DNA of 10,998 bases from an uncultured Burkholderiaceae bacterium (lineage in GTDB: Bacteria; Pseudomonadota; Gammaproteobacteria; Burkholderiales; Burkholderiaceae_C), in assembly GCA_938022295.1 (NCBI GenBank), contig CALIDR010000128.1:1-10998 (forward strand), read 5' to 3'. Below are positions 6,025 through 10,998 of this stretch, piece after piece. Both the position numbers and the translations under genes were made by a program. The notes under the pieces were generated by a model. It saw nothing but the letters and a program-made list of their open reading frames with translations. It was not told where the DNA came from and made no database searches. How positions within the stretch are numbered: the stretch's first letter is position 1; each line of letters starts with the position of its first letter.

Positions 6025-7437
6025 TCAGCCGACGCGGAAGTTCTTGAACTGCCAGGGGTCGTCGCGGTCGAGCGGCTCGTCGAACAGGCGCCCGCGCCCG
6101 TCGAGCGGCGTCCAGTCGGTGTAGGCGCCGACGATGCGGCCGAGGTACGGCCGGCACCAATCGATGATCTCGTCGTAGGGCATGTCGTCGGGCTCGACGA
6201 CGCCGCGCTCGGGGTTGCGCATCGCCCACACGACGCCGGCCATCACCGCCGACGTCACCTGCAGGCTCGTCGCGCTGTTGTGCGGGCACGCCGCGCGCGC
6301 GGTGTCGATGTCGAGCAGCGAGCCGTACCAGTAGGCGCGCGGCGGGCCCATCAGCAGCACGCCGAGGGCGTCGGTGCCGGCGACGATGTCGTCCTTCAGG
6401 ATGCGGTGGCGCTCCTGCGGCACCCAGGCCCGCCCGGCGAGCTCGTGCAGCGACAGCACGGCGTCGTCGCACGGGTGATAGGCGTAGCACACCGTGGGCC
6501 GGTACGCGGGCTGCGCGGGGTCGCCGAGCGTCAGGTAGTCGGCGATCGAGATCGACTCCCCATGGGTGATCAGGAACCCCTGCTGCGCGCCGGCCAGCGG
6601 CGTCCAGCTGCGCAGGCGGGTGCCGGCACCGGGGCGGCGCAGGTAGATCGCGGCCAGCGAGCCCGAGGTGTGGCGCGCGCCGTCGGGCGGCAGTTCGCGC
6701 TCGTGCGACCCCCAGCCGAGCTCGGACGGCTGCAGGCCCTCGCCGACGAAGCCGTCGACCGACCACGTGTTGACGAACTCCCCGATCTCCTTGCGCCGGG
6801 CGCCGACTTGGTTGTCGCGCTCGGCGATGTGGATCACGCGCACGCCCAGCCGCTGCGCCAGCCGCGCCCAGTCCTCGCGCCGCGCCGGCACCGCGGGCGG
6901 TTCGCCGGCGGCGCGCGCCAGGTCGAGCAGCGCCTGCTTGACGAAGTGCGAAACCAGCCCGGGGTTGGCGCCGTGCGTCAGCACCGCGGTCGGCTGCGGC
7001 CCCGGGCCGCGCAGCGCGAGTGCCGCCTCGCGCAGCGCGTAGTTGGTGCGCGACGCCGGCGGGAGGCGGGTGTCGGTGTAGCCGCCGGCCCAGGGCTCGA
7101 TCACGGTGTCGAGGTACAGCGCCCCGCGCTCGTGGCACAGCGCGATCAGCGCCGTCGTGCTGACGTCTACCGAGAGGTTGAGCAGGAAGTCGCCCGGCCC
7201 GAGGCGGGGGCCGAGCAGCTCACGGTGGTTGGCCTCGGTCACCGCGGCGTCGAGCATCGCCACGCCGTGGGCGGCGGCGATCTCGTGGCCGTCGTTGCCG
7301 GGGGTGACGATCAGCATCTGCGCCGGCGACATCTCGATGTGCCGCAGCAGCAGCGGCAGCACGCCCTGGCCGATGCTGCCGAAGCCGACCATCACGAGCC
7401 GGCCGCCGAAACGGTGAAGCTTGCCGTGTTCGCTCAA
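6025..7437 (-). CDS. hss: Homospermidine synthase
   Basis: A 470-residue NAD-dependent enzyme (EC 2.5.1.44) that joins two putrescine units, or putrescine and spermidine, to make sym-homospermidine. The Rossmann motif VGFGSIGQG is at residues 17-25. Further family segments are NLSVDVSTTAL (87-97), YLDTVIEPW (108-116), THGANPGLVSHFV (154-166), IAERDNQ (204-210), EFVNTWSVDGFVGEG (220-234) and the C-terminal HNSATSLQVTSAV. Trp225 and Glu206/Glu233 probably match active-site residues Trp229, Glu210 and Glu237 of the Blastochloris viridis enzyme (from memory). Length matches the bacterial family. The start is TTG 7437-7435, chosen because GGAGG lies seven bases upstream; the first in-frame ATG (residue 16) falls at the Rossmann strand and is too late. 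It follows the CBS gene by 15 bases and is probably co-transcribed with it. Confidence 0.94.
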   Translation of the reverse strand: MSEHGKLHRFGGRLVMVGFGSIGQGVLPLLLRHIEMSPAQMLIVTPGNDGHEIAAAHGVAMLDAAVTEANHRELLGPRLGPGDFLLNLSVDVSTTALIALCHERGALYLDTVIEPWAGGYTDTRLPPASRTNYALREAALALRGPGPQPTAVLTHGANPGLVSHFVKQALLDLARAAGEPPAVPARREDWARLAQRLGVRVIHIAERDNQVGARRKEIGEFVNTWSVDGFVGEGLQPSELGWGSHERELPPDGARHTSGSLAAIYLRRPGAGTRLRSWTPLAGAQQGFLITHGESISIADYLTLGDPAQPAYRPTVCYAYHPCDDAVLSLHELAGRAWVPQERHRILKDDIVAGTDALGVLLMGPPRAYWYGSLLDIDTARAACPHNSATSLQVTSAVMAGVVWAMRNPERGVVEPDDMPYDEIIDWCRPYLGRIVGAYTDWTPLDGRGRLFDEPLDRDDPWQFKNFRVG

Positions 7438-7444
7438 TTCACCG

Positions 7445-7449
7445 CCTCC
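7445..7449 (-). promoter_or_regulatory. Ribosome binding site that fixes the TTG start of hss
   Basis: On the minus strand GGAGG ends seven bases before the TTG codon at 7437. It decides the start of homospermidine synthase in the absence of a suitable ATG or GTG. Confidence 0.75.
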
Positions 7450-7452
7450 GCC

Positions 7453-7914
7453 TCAACGCCGCTGGCGCGCCTCGCGCGCCTGCTCGGCCTCGATCGCGGC
7501 GACGGTGGCGCGCAGTTCCTCGGCGAAGATGCCGAGCAGGTCGTCGAGGGTGACGAGGCCGACGAGCCCGCCACGGTCGTCGACCACCGGCAGCCGGCGC
7601 AGTCCCTTGGCGCGCATCGTGCGCAGCAGGTCGATCACCGACGCCTCGGTGCCGACGCACACCGGCTCGGCGCTCATCACGTCCTCGACGCGCAGCGTGC
7701 GCGCGTCGACGTCCTTGGCGACGACGGCGGTGACGATGTCGCGGTCGGTCAGGATGCCCACCGGCACGCGCACGCCGTCGCGCTCGGCGACGACGACGAG
7801 GCTGCCGACGTGGTGCTCGCGCATCAGCCGCGCGGCGTCGTTCAGTGCCATGTCCGGCTCGGCCACCGTGACGATGCGCGTACAGATGGTGCCGGCGTCG
7901 ATTCTCTCGCCCAT
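7453..7914 (-). CDS. Two-CBS-domain protein
   Basis: A 153-residue cytoplasmic protein made almost wholly of a CBS pair (Bateman module), a unit that binds adenosyl compounds such as AMP, ATP or S-adenosylmethionine. The first domain (about residues 8-66) ends in GILTDRDIVTAVV. The second (about 78-132) starts DVMSAEPVCV and ends GLVTLDDLLGIFAEEL. A charged helix rich in Glu, Ala and Arg closes the protein (about 133-153). There is no effector domain, so it may act on a partner. I chose ATG 7914, with AGGAG seven bases upstream, over an upstream in-frame ATG at 7956 that falls in the proposed promoter. It is first in a unit with hss and has an FNR-type box upstream. Control of polyamine synthesis by energy state is an attractive inference, unproven. 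Confidence 0.92.
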   Translation of the reverse strand: MGERIDAGTICTRIVTVAEPDMALNDAARLMREHHVGSLVVVAERDGVRVPVGILTDRDIVTAVVAKDVDARTLRVEDVMSAEPVCVGTEASVIDLLRTMRAKGLRRLPVVDDRGGLVGLVTLDDLLGIFAEELRATVAAIEAEQAREARQRR

Positions 7915-7921
7915 TTCCGTT

Positions 7922-7926
7922 CTCCT
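7922..7926 (-). promoter_or_regulatory. Ribosome binding site of the CBS gene
   Basis: On the minus strand AGGAG (within AAAGGAGAAC) ends seven bases before ATG 7914. It settles the start against the longer in-frame option at 7956. Confidence 0.75.
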
Positions 7927-7954
7927 TTGCCGCGGCGCGGCGGGACCGGCCCTC

Positions 7955-7997
7955 AATGTAGGGGCCGGCCGGCCTCCGGCCGCTTGACCACGATCAA
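7955..7997 (-). promoter_or_regulatory. FNR/Anr-type box and -10 element upstream of CBS-hss
   Basis: On the minus strand TTGATCGTGGTCAA (7997-7984) matches the FNR/Anr/FixK pattern TTGAT-N4-ATCAA in nine of ten fixed positions. A -10-like TACATT (7960-7955, four of six) follows. A start point about seven bases after it, near 7948, puts the box centre near -42, where an FNR-type activator contacts RNA polymerase at a class II promoter. The leader would be about 34 bases and would include the AGGAG of the CBS gene. The -10 lies in the loop of an inverted repeat (7946-7952 and 7962-7968). The site sits in the 111-base gap between the helix-hairpin-helix gene and the CBS gene. Sequence match is seen; the regulator and its activity are inferred. 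Confidence 0.65.
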
Positions 7998-8025
7998 CCG
8001 GTGCGCCTGCACGCGACGCGTTCCG

Positions 8026-8925
8026 TCAGCGGCCGGCGTACCACCCCCGGCATTCTGACTCACGCCCGCGCACGACCCGCCGCCCGGCCAGCGCGCCGCC
8101 GGCGGCGGTGACGACGGTGTAGGGGCGCTCGCGGTGCTCGGTGTCCTCGGCGTAGATCACGACCCAGTCGTGCGTGCGCCCGAGCTCGTGCGCGCGGGCG
8201 GTGTTCGAGAAGAGGGCGGTGAAGTGCCAGTCGCCGCGCTGCGTGTGCAGCACCGGCAGCCAGGCACGGCCTTCGGGGTTGAAGCGGCGCGGGGCGATCT
8301 TCGGCAGCCGGTCGGCGGCGGCCGCTTCGCGGTATTCGCGGTCGACGTCGAGCAGCGCCTGCACCGGCGGCTCGCCGGGGGCCACGGCGGCGCGCGCGCC
8401 GCGGCGCAGCGCGCGCCGGCGATCCAGCATTGCCGTGAGCGCCGCGCGGATCGCCGCCGCGCGGCGGGGGCCGAGCCGCGGCAGCCGCTCGAGGCGGCCG
8501 TCGAGCGCTGCCGCCTCGAGCGCCTCGAGGTTGTCGACGTGCAGCTCGTCGTGGATCTGCCGCGCGAGCTCGGGGCCCACGCCCGGGATCGTGCGGAACA
8601 GCGCCTCGGCGTCGACTTCGCCGCGCAGCCGCTCGAGCCGCCCCCAGCGGCCGCAGGCGAGGATCTCGGCGATCGCGGCGGCGATGCCGGGACCGACGCC
8701 GGGCAGGGCGTCGAGACCGGCGAGGCCCTCGCGGTCGAACACGGTACGCACGCTCTCGGACAGCGACGCGAGCGTGTCGGCGGTGCGCCGGTAGGCGCGC
8801 GCGCGGTAAGGGTTGCCGCCCTGCGCCTCGAGCAGGTCGGCCATCTCGCGCAGCAGGGCGGCGATCTCGGCGTTGTCGGCCGTGGTGGCGGCCGCCGGAC
8901 CGGCGGCGGGGCCGGATTCGGTCAA
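8026..8925 (-). CDS. PolX-like helix-hairpin-helix protein without polymerase palm
   Basis: A 299-residue putative DNA-binding protein. Residues 17-65 (NAEIAALLREMADLLEAQ...NPYRARAYRRTADTL) resemble the 8-kDa N-terminal domain of family X DNA polymerases. Three helix-hairpin-helix motifs follow: LPGVGPGIAAAI (74-85), IPGVGPELARQI (113-124) and LPRLGPRRAAAI (148-159). No palm domain with catalytic aspartates and no PHP exonuclease domain are present. Residues 210-299 form a separate C-terminal domain (RFNPEGRAWLPVLHT, then GDWHFTALFSNTARAHELGRTHDWVVIY) that I cannot name. The start is TTG 8925, overlapping the upstream stop by four bases (TTGA); the first ATG (residue 28) would cut into the conserved first helix. 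It is last in the hydrolase-led unit. A structural DNA-binding or repair role is inferred. Confidence 0.82.
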   Translation of the reverse strand: MTESGPAAGPAAATTADNAEIAALLREMADLLEAQGGNPYRARAYRRTADTLASLSESVRTVFDREGLAGLDALPGVGPGIAAAIAEILACGRWGRLERLRGEVDAEALFRTIPGVGPELARQIHDELHVDNLEALEAAALDGRLERLPRLGPRRAAAIRAALTAMLDRRRALRRGARAAVAPGEPPVQALLDVDREYREAAAADRLPKIAPRRFNPEGRAWLPVLHTQRGDWHFTALFSNTARAHELGRTHDWVVIYAEDTEHRERPYTVVTAAGGALAGRRVVRGRESECRGWYAGR

Positions 8926-9377
8926 GCGCCGGGGCGCAGCACGGCGTCGACGCGCCGGCGCAGCTCGTCGAGCGGGGTGGCGGTGAGGTCGGCCGCCTCG
9001 TCGTGGCGCAGGGCCTTCGCCGCCACGGGGCCGAGCGCCGCACGCAGTTCGCCGAGGAACGCCGGGGCGGCGTAGATCACGAGGCCCTGGCAGCGGCCCT
9101 GCGCGACGGCGTCGTCGAGCTGCCGGGCGACTTCGCGCGCGAAGCGCTCGTGCTCCTTCTGCCGCGCGTCGGTGGGCGGCTCGTAGGCCGTCTTCGCATG
9201 GCGGTCGCCGCCGAGGTCGCGCTCGACGCGGCCGGCGCGGTCGTCGGCGAGGTCGCGGCCCGCAAGCCGGCTGTGCGGGTGCACGAGGTCGGCGACGTCG
9301 GCGAGCCGGCCGTCGGCCTGGCGTTCGCAGATGCGCGCGCGCGCAGCGTTGGCGGTGACGATCCAGAGGGTGTCCAT
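8922..9377 (-). CDS. Host-attachment (Host_attach) family protein
   Basis: A 151-residue protein of the family annotated as 'protein required for attachment to host cells' (Pfam Host_attach, PF10116, from memory). The N-terminal strand WIVTANAARARICE (residues 5-18) is the family hallmark. A variable charged middle follows, then FAREVARQLDDAVAQGRCQGLVIYAAPAFLGELRAAL (about 79-116), and a C-terminal LRRRVDAVL helix. No secretion signal is seen, so despite the family name a cytoplasmic role is more likely; I recall the fold being related to release-factor-like RNA-binding domains, which is unverified here. ATG 9377 follows the phosphoribosyltransferase stop with no gap (TGAATG) and GGAG lies eight bases upstream. 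Its stop overlaps the TTG of the next gene. The name should not be read as evidence for host association. Confidence 0.82.
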   Translation of the reverse strand: MDTLWIVTANAARARICERQADGRLADVADLVHPHSRLAGRDLADDRAGRVERDLGGDRHAKTAYEPPTDARQKEHERFAREVARQLDDAVAQGRCQGLVIYAAPAFLGELRAALGPVAAKALRHDEAADLTATPLDELRRRVDAVLRPGA

Positions 9378-10049
9378 TCAGCGTTCTCCAGGGGAACCGG
9401 GCGGGGCGAGCGAGGCGAGGGCGGCGAGCACCTCGGCGTCTTCGAGCTGGTGGAAGTCGTCGTAGTGCAGGCCGATGGCGTGGAACGGCTCTGGCTGGCT
9501 GAGGCAGACGACGTCGTCGACCTCGTGGCGCAGCGCGGCCACCGTGTCGGCCGGCGCCACCGGCACCGCCAGCACGAGCCGCTTGGGCTGCCGGCGGCGC
9601 AGCGCCTTCAGCGCCGCGCGCACCGAGGTGCCGGTGGCGATGCCGTCGTCGACGACGATCGCCGTCGTGCCGGCCACCGGCACCGAGGGCCGCTGGCGCA
9701 GGTACACGGCGCGGCGGCGCTCGATCTCCTTCAGCTCGGCCGCGGCCTGGGCGTCGATGTACGCGCGGTCGACGCCGCTCAGGCGCTGCACCTCGTCGTC
9801 GACGACGACCTGCGGCTCGTCGCCGTCGACGACCGCCGCCAGCGCCAGCTCGCGCTGCCACGGCACGCCGATCTTGCGCACCAGCAGCAGGTCCAGCGGC
9901 GCGCCGAGCGCGCGCGCGACTTCGGCGGCCACGGGCACGCCGCCGCGCGGCAGCGCGAGCACGACGATCGGCGGCGCGAGGTGCATCGCGAGCAGCCGCT
10001 GCGCGAGCAGGCGGCCGGCGCTTTCGCGGTCGGCGAAACGGGTCGTCAC
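9378..10049 (-). CDS. Phosphoribosyltransferase-domain protein
   Basis: A 223-residue type I phosphoribosyltransferase-fold protein. The PRPP-binding loop VVDDGIATGTS is at residues 132-142, with both acidic residues intact, and an upstream ALPRGGVPVAAEVA (32-45) supplies the second phosphate-contact loop. LLVRKIGVPWQRELALAAV (55-73) is typical of a family of uncharacterised predicted phosphoribosyltransferases rather than of the named purine or pyrimidine salvage enzymes, and no hood typical of those is recognisable. The start is GTG 10049, overlapping the hydrolase stop by four bases (GTGA); a longer frame up to 10175 only crosses the hydrolase gene. In some bacteria, including mycobacteria, a similar phosphoribosyltransferase domain is fused to a dienelactone-hydrolase-like domain (from memory). 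The substrate is unknown. Confidence 0.88.
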   Translation of the reverse strand: MTTRFADRESAGRLLAQRLLAMHLAPPIVVLALPRGGVPVAAEVARALGAPLDLLLVRKIGVPWQRELALAAVVDGDEPQVVVDDEVQRLSGVDRAYIDAQAAAELKEIERRRAVYLRQRPSVPVAGTTAIVVDDGIATGTSVRAALKALRRRQPKRLVLAVPVAPADTVAALRHEVDDVVCLSQPEPFHAIGLHYDDFHQLEDAEVLAALASLAPPGSPGER

Positions 10050-10702
10050 GGGGCGGCCTCCGCAGCGAGGTGGGTCTCGAACCAGTCGCCGGCCAGCCGC
10101 GCCGCCTCGTCGAGCGTGCCCGGCTCCTCGAACAGGTGCGTGGCGCCGGGCACCACGGCGAGCTGCTTGCGGCACGTCAGCTCGGCGTAGGCGAGACGGT
10201 TCAGCGCCAGCACCTCGTTGTCCCAGGCGCCGACGATCAGCAGCGTCGGCGCGCGCACGTCGGGCAGGCGGTCGAGCGCCAAGTCCGGCCGGCCGCCGCG
10301 CGAGACGACGGCGGCGATCGCGTCCGGCCGCGCCGCCGCGAGCTTCAGCGCGGCCGCGGCACCGGTGCTGGCGCCGAACAGACCCACCGGCAGCGCCGAC
10401 ACTGCGGGCCGGTCGGCGCGCAGCGCGTCGACGGCGTCGCCGACGCGCTGCGTCAGCAGGTCGATGTCGAACACCTTGCGGCGGTCGTCGGCCTCGTGCG
10501 GCAGCAGCAGGTCGAACAGCAGCGTGGCCAGCCCGCGCCGCTGCAGCGTCTGCGCGACGTGGCGGTTGCGCGGGCTCAGGCGGCTGCTGCCGCTGCCGTG
10601 CACGAAGACCACGAGACCGCGTGCACCGTCCGGCACCGCCAGCGAACCCGGCAGCGCGAGGCTGCCGACGGCGACTTCGTGGGTCTGGACTCGGGGGCTC
10701 AT
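10046..10702 (-). CDS. Alpha/beta hydrolase (dienelactone hydrolase-like)
   Basis: A 218-residue alpha/beta hydrolase with an intact catalytic triad: Ser112 in GASTG (110-114), Asp161 in GAWDNEVL and His189 in GATHLFEEPG. The oxyanion-hole segment VVFVHGSGSS is at residues 31-40. No signal peptide or membrane segment is present, so it is cytoplasmic. The family acts on esters, lactones or thioesters; the substrate cannot be read from sequence. I chose ATG 10702 (MSPRVQ), because the in-frame ATGs at 10729 and 10768 fall inside the proposed promoter and its FNR-type box and add an Arg-rich stretch foreign to the family. There is no strong Shine-Dalgarno sequence. It leads a four-gene unit with overlapping junctions, and its stop overlaps the phosphoribosyltransferase start. 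Confidence 0.9.
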   Translation of the reverse strand: MSPRVQTHEVAVGSLALPGSLAVPDGARGLVVFVHGSGSSRLSPRNRHVAQTLQRRGLATLLFDLLLPHEADDRRKVFDIDLLTQRVGDAVDALRADRPAVSALPVGLFGASTGAAAALKLAAARPDAIAAVVSRGGRPDLALDRLPDVRAPTLLIVGAWDNEVLALNRLAYAELTCRKQLAVVPGATHLFEEPGTLDEAARLAGDWFETHLAAEAAP

Positions 10703-10727
10703 CGATCGGATCGGCGACGGGACTCGC

Positions 10728-10771
10728 ATTCTGCGCCGCTTGCGGGCTGCACCGTTGACGCGCGTCAACGG
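10728..10771 (-). promoter_or_regulatory. FNR/Anr/FixK-type palindrome and -10 upstream of the hydrolase operon
   Basis: TTGACGCGCGTCAA (10755-10768) lies inside a perfect 20-base palindrome (10752-10771). It fits the TTGAC-N4-GTCAA form used by FixK, Anr and Dnr and differs from the E. coli FNR consensus by one base in each half. On the minus strand CAGAAT (10733-10728) is a four-of-six -10 element. The implied start point near 10721 puts the box centre near -40.5, close to the -41.5 of class II activation, with a leader of about 19 bases to ATG 10702. A perfect TTGACA on the minus strand (10826-10821) might be a second -35, but no good -10 follows it. Sequence match is seen; regulation is inferred. 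Confidence 0.65.
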
Positions 10772-10917
10772 CCCTCGACCGTCGGGCCGCGCACCATCGA
10801 ATGCACGACGATGTGGATTATGTCAACTCACGCGCACGGCATCCTCGCCCCCATGAAAGCGACCGAAGGCGCGCGCCCCGCAGGCGCTGGCGATTTGCCG
10901 TTGCGTGTCGTGTCATT

Positions 10918-10998
10918 GCGCCGACCCCACACAACCCGCGCACGATCCACCTGCACAGCTGCCAGACGCTGACGCCCGAGACCGCGACGACGACGCAA
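10918..10998 (+). pseudogene. Possible fragment of a Rieske-type ring oxygenase C-terminal domain
   Basis: The frame that is open to the right edge encodes APTPHNPRTIHLHSCQ followed by TLTPETATTTQ in its last 27 codons. The TPETxTTT pattern recalls the C-terminal catalytic domain of VanA-type Rieske oxygenases. The frame is open only from a stop at 10756-10758, and its upstream part (from ATG 10801) is an Arg-rich stretch without family character, so the Rieske domain and most of the protein are absent. If real, this is a 5'-truncated or frameshifted remnant that continues beyond the window. Resemblance is from memory of the family and the visible part is short, so chance similarity is possible. 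Confidence 0.3.

Noticed and set aside
6280..8058. Long plus-strand open frame of about 590 codons opposite hss and the CBS gene
   Set aside because: It is antisense to two clear genes and its composition is the Arg/Ala/Gly-rich pattern produced by GC-rich third positions in the opposite frame. No recognisable domain.
8922..9377. Evidence for a host-associated or symbiotic lifestyle from the host-attachment family name
   Set aside because: The protein has no secretion signal and the family name reflects a single historical phenotype; the genomic context points to stress or metabolism.
9475..10758. Long plus-strand open frame opposite the phosphoribosyltransferase and hydrolase
   Set aside because: Ser/Arg/Ala-rich shadow product; the minus-strand genes have intact catalytic motifs.
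10703..10768. Earlier in-frame ATGs for the hydrolase at 10729 and 10768
   Set aside because: They lie inside the proposed -10 and FNR-type box and add an Arg-rich extension not expected in the family.
10813..10826. A further FNR-like site around a GTCAA half-site
   Set aside because: Only the right half matches; the left half GTGGA shares little with TTGAC/T.

Overview
The window is very GC-rich chromosomal DNA from a betaproteobacterium, most likely of the order Burkholderiales. This rests on gene order and codon bias: the run mltG-tmk-holB-pilZ-TatD hydrolase, divergent from ygfZ and a DUF4936 gene, is typical of that group. No tool was run, so the genus is open. There are no tRNA or rRNA genes, CRISPR arrays or insertion sequences that I can see.

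Left half (1-5979): this is mostly conserved housekeeping DNA. The C-terminal end of a DUF4143-type ATPase enters from the left edge. It converges on a minus-strand pair, ygfZ (iron-sulfur/tRNA modification) and DUF4936. Divergent from ygfZ runs a tight plus-strand cluster: mltG (peptidoglycan strand-terminating lytic transglycosylase), tmk (dTMP kinase), holB (DNA polymerase III delta prime), pilZ (type IV pilus biogenesis) and a TatD-family metal hydrolase. Several junctions are 4-base stop/start overlaps. After a 197-base gap with an unusual nested palindrome comes a lone 79-residue protein with a good Shine-Dalgarno sequence and no known function.

Right half (6025-10702): all genes lie on the minus strand, in two transcription units. 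The upstream unit reads alpha/beta hydrolase, phosphoribosyltransferase, host-attachment-family protein, then a PolX-like helix-hairpin-helix protein, with overlaps or zero spacing throughout. The downstream unit reads a two-CBS-domain protein, then homospermidine synthase. Each unit is preceded by an FNR/Anr/FixK-type palindrome (TTGAC-N4-GTCAA and TTGAT-N4-GTCAA on the transcribed strand). Each palindrome sits about 40-43 bases upstream of a plausible start point, the geometry of an FNR-activated class II promoter. I infer that both units belong to one oxygen-limitation or stress regulon joining nucleotide sensing, a translation- or attachment-related protein, a DNA-binding protein and polyamine synthesis. 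This is the least ordinary part of the window.

Right edge (10773-10998): no intact gene. A short open stretch at the very end resembles the C-terminal part of a Rieske-type aromatic ring oxygenase, apparently without its N-terminus.
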